Below, piece after piece: positions 33,003-44,092 of a DNA stretch of 64,000 nt. Origin of the DNA: Moricandia arvensis (lineage: Eukaryota > Streptophyta > Magnoliopsida > Brassicales > Brassicaceae). The DNA lies in assembly GCA_905132765.1 (NCBI GenBank), contig CAJHQP010000049.1, positions 248,001 to 312,000 of the forward strand, in the 5' to 3' direction. The notes below the pieces were generated by a model that saw nothing but the letters and a program-made list of their open reading frames with translations, searched no databases and was not told where the DNA came from. Positions within the stretch are counted from its first letter, which is position 1, and each line of letters opens with the position of its first letter. Both the position numbers and the translations under genes were made by a program.

Positions 33003-34588
33003 TGAGGTCACTAGAGACTTGGCAACACTACCTCTTATCCAAGAAGTTTGTGATCCACACTGACCATGAGACACTCAAGTATCTGAGGGGACAAAACACT
33101 TTGAAGAAGAGACATGCTCGTTGGTTAGAGTTTGTAGAATCATTCCCCTATGTGATCAAGTACAAGAAGGGGAAGGAGAACATTGTAGCTGATGCCTTAT
33201 CCAGGAGACATGCACTTATATCCCTGATGGAGGCTAAGTTTATGGGTTTTGAACACATCAAGGATCAGTATGGTGAGGATCCTGACTTTGGAGACATCTA
33301 CAAGCAGTGTAGACAAGGAGCATTTGGGTCCTTCCGTCAGCAAGATGAGTTCCTTTTCAGGGACAAGAGGCTATGTATTCCACAAGGATCAATGCTTGAT
33401 CTGATCTTGAGAGAGGCACATGGAGGAGGCCTCATGGGACATTTTGGCCGAGATAAGACCCTCAGAATTGTAGCTGAGCATTTCTTCTGGCCACACTTGA
33501 GAAGAGATGTAGAGAGGTTCTGTGCAAGGTGCATCATTTGCCTCAAAGCAAAATCCAGGTTACATCCTCATGGATTATACATTCCTTTGCCTATTCCTGA
33601 CCTACCTTGGGTAGACATTTCCATGGATTTTGTTCTAGGATTGCCAAAAATCAGAAACAAGGATTCCATCTTTGTGGTAGTAGACATGTTCTCTAAGATG
33701 ACACACTTCATTCCTTGCAACAAAGCCAATGATGCATCCCAAACTGCTGACTTATTCTTCAAGGAAGTGGTGAAACTTCATGGCATCCCTAGAACCATTG
33801 TTTCTGACCGAGACACCAAGTTCTTGAGCCACTTTTGGAGAACACTTTGGAGGAAGCTGGGAACTAAGCTACTCTTCTCTACAACCTGCCACCCGCAGAC
33901 TGATGGTCAGACTGAGGTTGTGAACCGCACACTCTCCACACTACTGAGAGCCACGGTTGGTAAGAACTTGAGGAATTGGCTTGATTGTGTACCTTTCATT
34001 GAGTTTGCTTACAACCGAGTTCCACACTCTGCTAGTAAGCTATCACCTTTTGAGATTGTGTATGGGTTTAAGCCAACAACACCTATGGATCTCCTACCTA
34101 TTCCCCACAAGGATCAGATGATTAGTCAAGAAGGAGAGACCAAGGCCGAGTTGATGCAGAAGATTCATGAGAAGGTTAAGGCTAACTTAGAGCACCAGAA
34201 TGAGCTGAACAAGAAGCAAGCTGATAAGGGAAGAAAGGAGGTTTCTTTTGAACCAGGAGATTGGGTTTGGTTACACATGAGATCAGAAAGGTTCCCTAAC
34301 CAGAGGAAGTCTAAGCTATCCCCTAGAGGAGACGGTCCTTTCAAAGTCCTGAAGAAGATCAATGATAATGCATACCAGCTGGAGCTGCCAGGTGAGTTAA
34401 ATGTATCTTCTACATTCAATGTGTCTGATCTATCTTATTTTCATGCAGATGAAACTGTTCTGAGGTCAAAACCTTCTCAAAAGGGGGAGAATGATGAGGA
34501 CATAGAACCAGATATCAACATCCCAACCCTAAGACAAGCACCAAGAACAAGATCAGGAACCAAGGGGGGTGATTGCAAGCTTCTGTGA
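32990..34588 (+). pseudogene. CRM RNase H end and integrase
   Basis: This continues pol after the one-base frameshift. RNase H ends with the VADALSRR motif (about residues 67-74). Integrase follows with an HHCC zinc finger (about 144-182: HGGGLMGHFGRDKT, then CARCIIC) and a D,D-35-E core. D213 lies in MDFVLG, D273 in SDRDTKF and E309 in TDGQTEVVNR, with exactly 35 residues between the last two. A GPF/Y-like module (GDGPFKVLKKINDNAYQLEL) begins near 450, and the sequence FNVSDLSYF follows. No standard chromodomain is seen; the C-terminal tail instead runs about 97 bases into the 3' LTR, the CRM pattern linked to centromere targeting. The listed start codon is only the first ATG in frame. Confidence 0.9.
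34479..34491 (+). other. CRM polypurine tract
   Basis: AAAAGGGGGAGAA abuts the LTR start TGATGAGG and primes plus-strand DNA. It is also coding (QKGEN) within integrase. Confidence 0.92.
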
Positions 34589-35591
34589 AGCCATTGAAGG
34601 ATTGTTTGCCAAGGCTAATAGCAACCTCAACTTAGATGACATCACAAACCGTCTAGACAAGCTCTCCATTTCCGGATCAGAGGTTATAAAGACTCAACCT
34701 TATGTTATACAAGACGGTCCAAAAGGTAATGCTATCCTATGGTCTATCATTCCGCATAAAGAGATGGTTTCCTTATTCACCATCTCCCCACTTAAGTGAA
34801 ACGGTGAGTATCAAGGGGAATAGGCAAGCTTTCTAAACGACAACACTACACACTTCTGCTCTTCTCCTAACCCCAATGGCTACCTTACCACAATTCAAAT
34901 CCACCAGAAAGGTAAGTAAGGTAAGCATATTTCAATATTTTATTTACTTGATTTTCCTTGCAGGTTTTGGGTCTTTTATTTATTTCATTTTCGAATACAC
35001 CAGGCATTGTTTAGCCTTTGCTTTTAATTAGGTCCTAAGATTGAGTCATTGTATTAAATTTGCTTCAAAGACCCCTAGAAGGGCATAGCTGCATCGGGGA
35101 GTATATAAGCCCCTATAAGCAGCCTTGTATTCTTCAACCTTTATGAAATATATGAGTCAGTTTGCCCCTAGCAACTAAAAACCCTAAAGCCTTTCGTGTG
35201 TGAGAGAAGCCGCATTGAGAGCAACCAGTCTTATCAAGCTCATTCCCATAGAGTTTGTGGCGACTTTTGATCCATCTGATTGAGTTCTTCAATCTATTCA
35301 CTCCATCTCCATCCCTTGTCCTTGTTGAGTTGTTTATACGAACAAGCAGCTTGGATCCACACTCCATCATCACGTCATCCTCCATCCAGTAAGATAGCAA
35401 GTTGGTTACACGACCATTTGTTGTTTCCCATCCTACACTGATCCGTTCTAAGAGCAATCAAGCCGGTTATCATCTCATTCCATTCCATCCGCAAGAACTC
35501 ACTCTATTCTCACCTCCATCCATCCACCCAAAGCTTGATACTCATCCTCTATCCATCCAGTGTGAGAAGGGTACTTCCCGTGCCCATATCA
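34492..35591 (+). repeat. 3' LTR of the CRM element
   Basis: It is nearly identical to 28344-29440. It supplies the last codons of integrase, with the stop at 34586-34588. A short frame at 34569-34799, also present in the 5' copy at 28420-28650, is conserved only because the LTRs are young; I do not call it a gene. Confidence 0.95.
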
Positions 35592-36522
35592 GTAGCCAGA
35601 CGGCGATGACTCCTGCTTGTTCGTGTTGGCCAATAGACGACAAAGCCTTCTTCTCCTTGTCGCCATCAATCCTCTATTTGTCTCGATCAAACTCTGTCTC
35701 GTTTCATCTCGATTAGAATTACCGTTGAAATTTTTACGATAAAAGTAGCAAAGAACTATTTTCTCATATAATCGTTAATCAATCATATGAAATGATAACA
35801 GTTAACTTAACACCATTGTTATACCGAATATACGATTAGTTTTAATCATCCTATAGAACCATCATCGTACCAAATATGAGTTCTCCAAAAGAAATCGTAA
35901 AAAAAGTTCAAGTCGAAAAACAGCCCGAGAAGTTCTAAACGTGACCAAGGCCAACTAAAAATTTCAGACGACAAAGAGCCCAAATTTCAGTGCCGGTTTA
36001 CTTGATTTTCGTAGAAGATATATGGAAAAGAAGATAAATGTCAAATTCCAAATATAATCAAGAAGATCAAGATGATAAGGAAGATTTTCGTAAAGAGATA
36101 GGCTCGAATCAGGGGCGGAAAAGGAAAGACAACAGACCTAAATATAGGGGGGGTTAAGGCAAGGAGCACGTGGACTAAATAAATACACACCAAATTTAGC
36201 TTTTAAAGCAATATAGGCAATTTTCCATTTTTGTTATTGAGCTGTGACTCGACTAGGTTTTAAAATCTTAGGTGGCTTAGACTAGAACACGCTGACAGCT
36301 CTCACAGCCGAGGATTTTTCACGTGTTGTAACGCTCTTATTCAGATTCGATAAAAATCTTCCTTTCTCTGTACTTTACTTTGACTTGTTTTATTTTCCTC
36401 TGTTTTCTGGTTTTGATTACTTTGTTGTTGGCTTAGCAGACTTTCGGGACCTCATGGAAAGTAAGGTTTTGTTTGCTTTCCCCCATTCAATAAAATAGAC
36501 AGTGCAAATTTTGGTTCTCACA
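35592..36522 (+). repeat. Right part of the element B LTR
   Basis: It resumes after the second GTAGC with the last minisatellite units (to ~35665), then a block matching 50285-51303 of C. Shared points are CTCGATTAGAATTACCGTTG, GCAGAAGTTA-type text, the GTAATAAGTTG-poor middle and ATAGACAGTGCAAATTTTGG at the end. Confidence 0.7.
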
Positions 36523-38449
36523 ACATTGATAGTGGCTTATCTCTGGGGCAGAGAGAAGCTTACTCATTGGGGCAGAGCTCGATACAATCTTCTAAAACCT
36601 CCATGTCAAACGAAAGGATATGCCCAACGACCTCTGGGTCTGAAAGGGATATATGCTAAAATCTCTAGATTCGATGAAAAAGGTCAATACAACCTCTGGG
36701 TTCTCGAACGAAAGTCCATACAACCTTCGGGCTCTAGGACGAAACTCCATACAACCTCCAGGTTCCTGGACAAAATTCCATACAACCTTCGAGTTCTAGG
36801 ACGAAAGTACATTAAACCTCCGGGTGCTAGAACCAATGTCCATACAACCCCTAGGTTCATGGACAAAATTATTTGCAACCTCTGGGTTCCAGGGAAACAT
36901 GTCCGTAAGCCTCCTAATCTAGTAGAACATATCCCAAAATTCCAGGGGTTCGAGATGGAATATTCTTAAAATTTACGACACCTGGGGGTAGAAGGATAAA
37001 AGGTCATCCAAGCATTGATAGTTGCCAATATACGAGGGCAGATTGCAATGTGATGCACAGTTGAGAGTGGCATAGATCAAGAGTTCAACAAAAGTTCCCT
37101 CTTATTCATCCACCAAGGATACAATAGTTCAATGAAGACAATAGAAAAAAATGTTGAGGAGATTACCTCCGGGTACCAATAACCGATTAGGTTACCTAAA
37201 ATATCGGGACGACATGTCTCGAAATCGATCAGAATATTTCCGGATATCAGGACTACATGTTCAAGATATTACCTACGGCTACCAAGAATCGTCTAGGTTA
37301 CCTCCGGTTATCAAGGAGCAGGAAATATGCTAAACATAATAATGTGAACTGGCACGGAGACTTAAATGAAAGGCCACTATGTCTTCTACAAGCTCAACAA
37401 AGATCACAACCTTAATAACAAGAGATAAAAGAGGTGCAAGCAAAGCCAGCATAATTAAGCATGAGGATTTTCAGTTTTGGCCTTTTTTATGAACCTCCTC
37501 ACCCTCCTGATCCTTAGTCTCGCCAAGATCCTCCTTCTCATAAACCTTTGGTCTTGACATATCTACTCCTCCACTCGATAATAAATCTACAGGATTCTCA
37601 AGAAATGCAGGCTAAAGTCACGGTTTGAAGTAAAGCCTTGTGTAGCTATGGTATACCAAGGTCAACACCGAGATAAAGTCTCACACATGGAAATTCATAG
37701 AAGAAAGGGGTAAAGGCTTGCACCATTAAGCAGTAGGGAGAGAAGCAGGAGCATTGTCCTTTATGAAAAGAGAGTCCCAAAAACTTAATTTGATCGTGTG
37801 CGATAAAGCAGTCCTACCTTCCAGAATCTAGTGACTTCTACAGATGTATTGGCTTGATAATATATCCATGTGCAACCCCTAAACGGGTAACGATAGTGGT
37901 TCTGCCCGCATTTGCGTTATTTTCATCAGGAAAGAATGGGTCACAAGTCTTCAGTACCAATACCTCTCCTGCTCCATGATTAGGATGTCCATGTGTAGGT
38001 CATCCGGATTCACATATACAGCAAAAGGACAAGGACTTCTATCATTGGCATGATTACAACCGTGTCCACGGGACCATCGTCTTACAAAATTAACAGAAGC
38101 CCACTGAAGCATGTGTTTTGGTTTATGCCACAACATCATGGGGCATACCAAATAATATATAAACTGATCCTGTCCTTGCGCCTATATCGGACCAGGGATT
38201 CTCATTCATTCTCCGAGTTATACATCTCCAACCAGGCAATGAAATCTTTCAGATCCATGCACCCGTAATTTGAAGCATTATCACCTAGTCAGTTCAATGG
38301 CTCATGCTTTAAAATCTTGTTTAGTAGACAAGTCGACATCCTACTCCCATTTCGACAAGGAACTTGTGGCAATAATACATTTCTGGTATTCCTCTGAAAA
38401 AAATCACGTTATATCCCACCTTCAAACATGAAACAAGAAAATAAGGGGA
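36523..38449. other. Unassigned repeat-rich DNA with a 31-bp minisatellite
   Basis: After the LTR of B no coding region is convincing. A 31-bp array lies at 36687-36900. Positions 37150-37320 repeat loosely the phrase ATTACCTCCGG(G/T)TACCA(A)AG. A short minus-strand stretch at 37475-37560 reads MSRPKVYEKEDLGETKDQEG and may be the start of an unknown frame, but it is too short to call. Confidence 0.45.
36687..36900 (+). repeat. 31-bp minisatellite, about seven units
   Basis: Units follow TACAACCT(C/T)CGGGTTCTAG then GACGAAAGTCCA, directly head to tail. Period 31 is not a multiple of three, so the 155-codon frame across it does not encode a repeat protein. It resembles no other repeat in the window. 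Confidence 0.88.
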
Positions 38450-39289
38450 AAATTGTTGGGGAAAATCATCCATGAGCAACAACCTCAAGGTTAGAGCAAG
38501 ACGCCGATCTACGGGTTCCGGCTTCCAGCTTCCAGGTTCCGGGCAAGATTTTCCTCCTGCCTTTGGATAAAAGAGGAAATCTTCCACATAAATATGAACA
38601 TTCACATATCTCACGATATGACTGAATCTCCTTGAATCTGAAGGAAAATAGAAGTATTCTAATATCAATGGCCATCTTAGAGATAAATAGAAATATTGTG
38701 TGTTTGATGAATAGTGAATATTTGCAAATCTCAAGAAGGCACGACTTTCTGCTACAAATAGGGGTTCCTACCCTAAGAAAAGGAGGTAAAATCATCCAAC
38801 TCAGGAGCTCACCAAATTCACAGCCGCCAAGGCAGAAATTGACCTAGCTATGACAGCCTGATCTCCGCGATTGCTCTAAACAAGACCATGATATAGGCTC
38901 ACTTCAGCACGTCTACAAGTTTACCTACTGTCTCAAGCTACAATCTCTTGCACATCAGCAGGAACGCTCCATGCTCACTGGTGCATGTCGACACACCATG
39001 CTCACTGAAGTATATTGACTATTCTACCATCCGGTCCGGCCATGCGCCCTCTAGACCGGATGACTCATATCAATTACAGAGCCACTTGCTCACAAGGCCT
39101 TGCGCCAACAAGGCTAAGATCCTACTAAGTCTATGCGCCTACCTAGGCTGGGTGCCTACAAATATATGAACAACAAATGGCTTGATCCCTCACTGAAGGG
39201 TACGTAGGCAATGCCCACTATAGGATGCAGCTATAAATCCAAACACCCTCCATGGTGACATGGCTGAAGCCCAAACGATACCTTTGGAA
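38450..39289 (+). repeat. Possible LTR of an unassigned gypsy element
   Basis: Text at 38454 (TTGTTGGGGAAAATCATCC) looks like an LTR start. At 39181-39215 CTTGATCCCTCACTGAAGGG then TACGTAGGCA is a phrase also found, altered, at 50930-50955 in the LTR of C and at 55930-55960 near the end of C. No second copy, primer site or clear end was seen, so this stays tentative. Confidence 0.35.
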
Positions 39290-40235
39290 GCTGGAATCAT
39301 CAACTAGATCATTCACTGCAAAGATGACTTCTCTTCTACCGTGGTCAGCATACTTCTTCCGAAGGTCTTGGGCTTTCTTCATTTTTTCTTGATTATTCTT
39401 ACTTTCTCGGCAGCCTCATCTACTATCTCTGGACTAAGGATTCTTCGTTCACCAACTTTGGTCCAACATACTGGTGTTCTACAAAGTTGACCATACAGAG
39501 CTTCGTACGGTGACATACCGATACTTGAGTGGCAACAATTTCTAACTTTGATAACAATTCCTTAATGCAACATAACTTTTGTTAACTGCGGCTTACATAC
39601 TTCTTTTTTTGACAGCCTCGAGTCTCTGAATACCATCCCTTGTGATGTATTTCTATTTGCCTTCCTACCATATCAACAACATGCAAATGTGGAACGTTAG
39701 GTGATGTGCCATACTGAAGGTAACATCTGGTGTCTGGACAATGTCAACTTGATTAACCGTGCAACAATCAAACAAGAACATGCACGATCAATCACACTAG
39801 CATGATCCAAACCAAGGGAGCTACTCTCAAATACACACACTCACCCATTCCAAGGATTGTCTTCCTTACAATCTTTGGTACACTTCTGTTCATATGATAT
39901 TCTCCAAAAACTTCTAAACCACTCAAATCTTTCTGAAGTTTCCATGTCCAAGTCTGGTTCTATTTTTTTCTGATTTCCTTCTTCTGTCTAGAAACTGAGG
40001 ATTCAACAAGTTTGTCGATACCAAGCTTAATTCACCAACTGAGTACTCTTGTACGATGACTTCGTAATTTCTGTATTGATACATCTTGGTGCTTCCAGGA
40101 TGAATGCTTAAGAGAGAATGGTGTGCAGTCCTTAGAATCTCTACTCGAAGTCCTCCTTTTGGAACGGTTACCCGACCATTGAGTTACAATGTTCCATCAT
40201 TGGAAATTTGATATCCTCCAAAATTACTTTCATTC
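39290..40235 (-). pseudogene. Tekay-like integrase remnant
   Basis: Read on the minus strand, VPKGGLRVEILRTAHHSLLS then IHPGSTKMY at about 40170-40090 is the start of the integrase zinc-finger region. At 39525-39380 a clean stretch gives MSPYEALYGQLCRTPVCWTK, then VGERRILSPEIVDEAAEKV, the conserved region after the catalytic core. KKYADHGRREVIFAVNDLV follows near 39330. The core DDE residues are scrambled by indels. It continues the pol order from the RNase H piece upstream. Confidence 0.75.
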
Positions 40236-40243
40236 AGCTCTTC

Positions 40244-41000
40244 TCAAATCTCCTTTACGTTCTCGTCTCTCATTTTTGCTTCTCTGATACGAGCAAGTAA
40301 ACTGGCTTGGCTCACTGCTTGTAATCCTAAAGGTTCTCGTTCCTCTCCTTCCAAGGCAGCCAAACTAAACATCTTGAACTCTGCTTCAAGATTATGAATT
40401 TCCTTTTCAATATCCACCTCAACTTTCCTTCTGCTCAAAGCATCAACAATAACATTTTCTTTTCCTAGATGGTATAGGATCTGGATGTAGTGGTCAGTTA
40501 CAAACTCCATCCATCGCCTTTGCCTTAGGTTCAATCAGGTTGAGTAAAAGATACTTAAGGTTCTTATGGTCCGTGAACACTTGGATCTTATCTCCATATA
40601 GATATGGTCGCCAAATCCAAAGAGCAAATACTGCCGCGGCCATTACCAGCACATGCATCGGGATAGTTTACTTAATGTTTTCTTAGTTCTCTTGATGCAT
40701 AGGCGATTACCTTATTGTCCTACATTAGTACACGACCTAATACAACATCAGATGCATCTGTATAGACGGTGTACAGATGGTTAGGTTTAAGCAAAGCTAA
40801 GAAAAGTGCAGACGCCAAAGCTTGCTTCAGTTTATCGAATGCTTCTTTTGTTTATGAACTCCATCATAGGTGACACCTTTACTGGTAAGATGAGTCAGTG
40901 GCTTTCATATGCTTGCGAACCCTTGAAAAAACTTCGGATGATAACTGGCCAATTCAAAGAACTTTGAATCTCAATAACAGTGAATGAACACAACCATTAT
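40244..41000 (-). pseudogene. Tekay-like RNase H and end of reverse transcriptase
   Basis: On the minus strand from about 40890 the text gives EAFDKLKQAL then ALLKPNHLYTVYTDASD, then VIAYASRELRKH, then WRPYLYGDKIQVFTDHKNLK, and from 40534 MNLRQRRWMEFVTDHYIQIL with KENVIVDALSRRK. This is a Ty3 RNase H with the YTDAS start and the DALSRR end. The 96-codon open piece 40534-40244 is the best preserved part. A stop in the RKH region and a frameshift near 40540 break it. Confidence 0.82.
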
Positions 41001-43388
41001 GTAGTAGTAGCGCTCTTTTCTAAATCTGCATCAAATCCTTGTTCCAACTTACTGACTAAGGGATTCAACTTTTCATTTCCCTATATAAGCATTTAATAGA
41101 ACGTGCAGCCTCCACCAAACGTCCTTGAAACAAAACTACACCTTGCGACCGATATTAACCACTCTTCAGTTCCAGAACTTGATACTTGACCCTGATGGTC
41201 ACGTCCTTGATTTAACTATAGTTGAACATAACTTCAAACTCTAGTTCTTCTTCTTTACCACTGACATGGGTACACTTCAAAGAACTAAATCTTCTCCAAA
41301 CAATTTTTTTATCTGCTACTTTGCTCGATTATAACCACTTGCCGAGATGACTAGGCTATTGCAGTCCAAGTTCAAGATGACTACTGAATATGTTACTTCT
41401 AGTTGTTGACAATCTTTCTAACTCCTTAAACATATCTTCAAATTCTCTGATTACTGGACTTTTCTTTAAGCTCTGCTCCTTTTGATGTTCTATGTTCACA
41501 ATTCTCAAGATTATGGAATACTCCTCTTTATCTTTTCCGAAAAGATTTTTAACTCTCCAAGACTAGTGTGAGCGATGCTCCAACACTTGGTACAATACCA
41601 TTGTTGTCCAACGGTGACTAGTCTTCTCCTAAGAACTTCTTTCTTCTACCAAATCCTAACTGAGCTCAGAAAATAGATAGCCAATCTCACTCTAAATAGA
41701 AACATACCGCTCTAACGAAAGTACTAAGGAATGGGGATGGATACGAAGGCATACCATAATTCTAAATGGCAGCCAGTACTTCCACGAATAAGAACGATAT
41801 ACTTGAATTCACTAAAGTGAATCCTCCCTAATACAATGACACTACCCGAGAACTACATCTATGTGTTGTTCCCGAATCAAACACAAAATGGGCAAAAAAT
41901 TCCGTCCATAGAAAAGGTCTCTTACGACACCTTGATCAAACTTCCATTTATTTATTTAATTATTCATAATTTAAAAAAAAAAATTACACAACACACAATG
42001 GAATAAGAAACAAACTTGTGATTGTACCTTTCAGGAGTTTTGAGGATACATGGAATTCTAAAGTGTAGGCTCTACCCAAATAGACTAACACTTGGGTCGG
42101 AACTAATGGTAAGTAAACGCGAAGAAGTTCAACAACTGGTACCCTAGGTATAGGTAAAAGGTATCGGGTAACTTCATGGGAAAGGGTAGAATAACATCCT
42201 TACTCTTCAGAGGAACGACCAAATTGGAAATGACGTAAGCGATCTAGGACTCCTTACACTTGAAGAATCACAACCCTACTGTCCTGGCTGAAAATGACCT
42301 TTGATCTGAACCTGATAGTCATTAGACTGTGTAAATGGCACGAAGAATTTTCCTTAGAAGTAGCAAGTCTCTTAATATACACGTCATACTATACTTTCTC
42401 CTCAAAGCACTTAAGCACTACGATAATTAGTTACTCCAATGGTTTGGGATTAAGTCCCCAAATAACGTCATTATGATCTCTGGCTCATCCTCCAAACCAT
42501 AATGGATGAATCAGATTCATTCGACCTCAACCTTTTGACGGAAACGTCTCATTGTGCTAAATCCATAAGTGGAATCTCCAATCGGTCCCATGCTTTGGTT
42601 AGAAAACACTCCATCTTGAAATCTTAAAAGATATCTGTCTAACTTGGACTAACATTCCTTAAATGACGCTTGACTCTTAACGACCAACTCATTGCATCCT
42701 TCTTGATGTTGTATGGTTTCATATCCTTCTTGCAATCCTCGAAACCATGGGCTACGTATGTCGTCCACCTCCAATGTTGTATTTGAAATCTTCCTCAATC
42801 TAAAGTGTACATCGAATGGTTTAGTCATTCCTTGATATCTTGTGGTCCCAACTTCTTTATCCTCTTCAGAAACGTCAAGATGTCTTGTTGCAATGAAATG
42901 GTGCTGGTGCGTCCATCATCTTGTAATACAATTTAACTATTTCTGCCTCCAATGCTTAGCTTGAAACACTTGCTGAAAAAATCAGGTTTTTACGGCTCCA
43001 GTTCTGGTACGTCTGAGCATAAGATGGGTAGACTTGAGCAGCCGGAAGAATAAGTGCATTTGAGTGTTCATATGCAGTCGGATCTCTTTGAACCGGATCA
43101 TTACGAACAACGTCCACTTTGACATCAATAACGCATAGATCCATTTATGTGTTCGATGTTTTGACTATGGCTGGTATATCTCTGAACTAGAAGATAGATA
43201 AATCGGTAAGTGTGCTTCACCCCGTCGAGTTTATCTTGGTGCATCTGCTATGAAAGTTAAAAATAAGGTGACTACCCATGACTATCTATCCTAATATAAA
43301 AGAAACCAGCCAGCATATCCTAGTTATCCTTGTGAGTGATTTTGACTCGAAAAAAATTTGAAACAAGTCCCATTTAAGCATCGTATAA
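41001..43388 (-). pseudogene. Decayed gag to reverse transcriptase region of the Tekay-like element
   Basis: Only traces survive. Near 41270-41150 on the minus strand, text with VMFNYS and IKDVTIRVKYQVLELKSG has the spacing of the reverse transcriptase CIDYRELNKVTIRNRY block. The first 62-codon piece after the primer site (43144-42956) may be part of gag. No catalytic YVDD box was recognised. Position between primer site and RNase H is the main support. Confidence 0.5.
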
Positions 43389-43392
43389 CCAT

Positions 43393-43405
43393 GCTATGAT
43401 ACCAC
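43393..43405 (-). other. Primer-binding site of the Tekay-like element
   Basis: On the minus strand GGTGGTATCATAGC follows the LTR end by a few bases. It differs by one base from the tRNA-Met site TGGTATCAGAGC and sets the orientation of this element. Confidence 0.7.
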
Positions 43406-43408
43406 CTT

Positions 43409-44035
43409 TGTGACACCCCCGATCATAAATGACCGAAAATGACACGGTCGATACTCCCTGAAAGCCTATCCAAGGTTCCTGGAATACTTCTGAGTGCCTT
43501 AGAGTAGCAATCAGAAAACACAAATGTTCCTATCGGACATCTCCCGAGGCTTTTCAACCCGACCGAGCAATACCCGATAGTTGGTTCGTCTGGACAAGGA
43601 CTAATATCATATGGAACTCGTACTTTAAAAACATTCTTTATAATTATATATTTATTCATTCAAAAGCATCTTACACAAATATTATAGATTAACCTCGAGG
43701 TTTTTGGTAAACAAGGTTTATACATAAGATATAACAAAATGGCTTTGCAAGGATAATAAAACTATCGCTGGCTAATGATGTTTCTTCACGTCCTAAGTAA
43801 GGGCTCCCACCTATTGGTTACCTGCATCGTAAATGAGTCATGAGTAGTTAGTTTACTCAGTGAGTCTAATCCCACACCCCAAAACCTAACAATAGAATCC
43901 CGAGCAGAGAACTCCATTTGAGTGCAGAGGAAATATATTCCTTAATTATTGTATATATATAAGGCCTATCTTTTATCGATGTGAATCCGAGATTATACAT
44001 CACCTCCACGATACCCGCCATTCACTCATACTTAT

Positions 44036-44092
<57 letters not shown>

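Larger units (their letters stand above)
28344..35591 (+). mobile_element. Nearly intact CRM (centromeric chromovirus) retrotransposon
   Basis: It is 7,248 bp with LTRs of 1,097 and 1,100 bp, a tRNA-Met primer site, a polypurine tract and a perfect 5-bp target duplication GTAGC (28339-28343 and 35592-35596). Gag, protease, reverse transcriptase, RNase H and integrase are all present and in order. The integrase frame runs into the 3' LTR (GENDEDIEPDINIP), as known for CRM elements, and the whole protein closely resembles plant CRMs as I know them. Only two disabling lesions are evident: a stop at 31785 and a one-base deletion at about 32992. By eye the LTRs differ by about 20-25 changes. CRM elements favour centromeric chromatin. 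Confidence 0.93.
27507..36522 (+). repeat. 3' LTR of element B, split by the CRM element
   Basis: The left part (27507-28343) begins TGTTGGGATCAAAATCGGCC; the right part (35597-36522) ends ATTTTGGTTCTCACA. Removing the CRM element and one target copy leaves about 1,763 bp, close to the 1,782 bp of element C's 5' LTR. Both LTRs share the start, a GTTGAA-TTTTACGATAAAA block (35725 and 50313) and the end. The CRM insertion lies inside a palindromic minisatellite. Confidence 0.75.

Noticed and set aside
34569..34799. 76-codon ORF in both CRM LTRs
   Set aside because: It is kept only because the two LTRs are nearly identical. There is no motif, and it starts inside the integrase tail region.
36502..36969. 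155-codon ORF
   Set aside because: It is open only because a 31-bp repeat avoids stops. The period is not a multiple of three and there is no protein motif.
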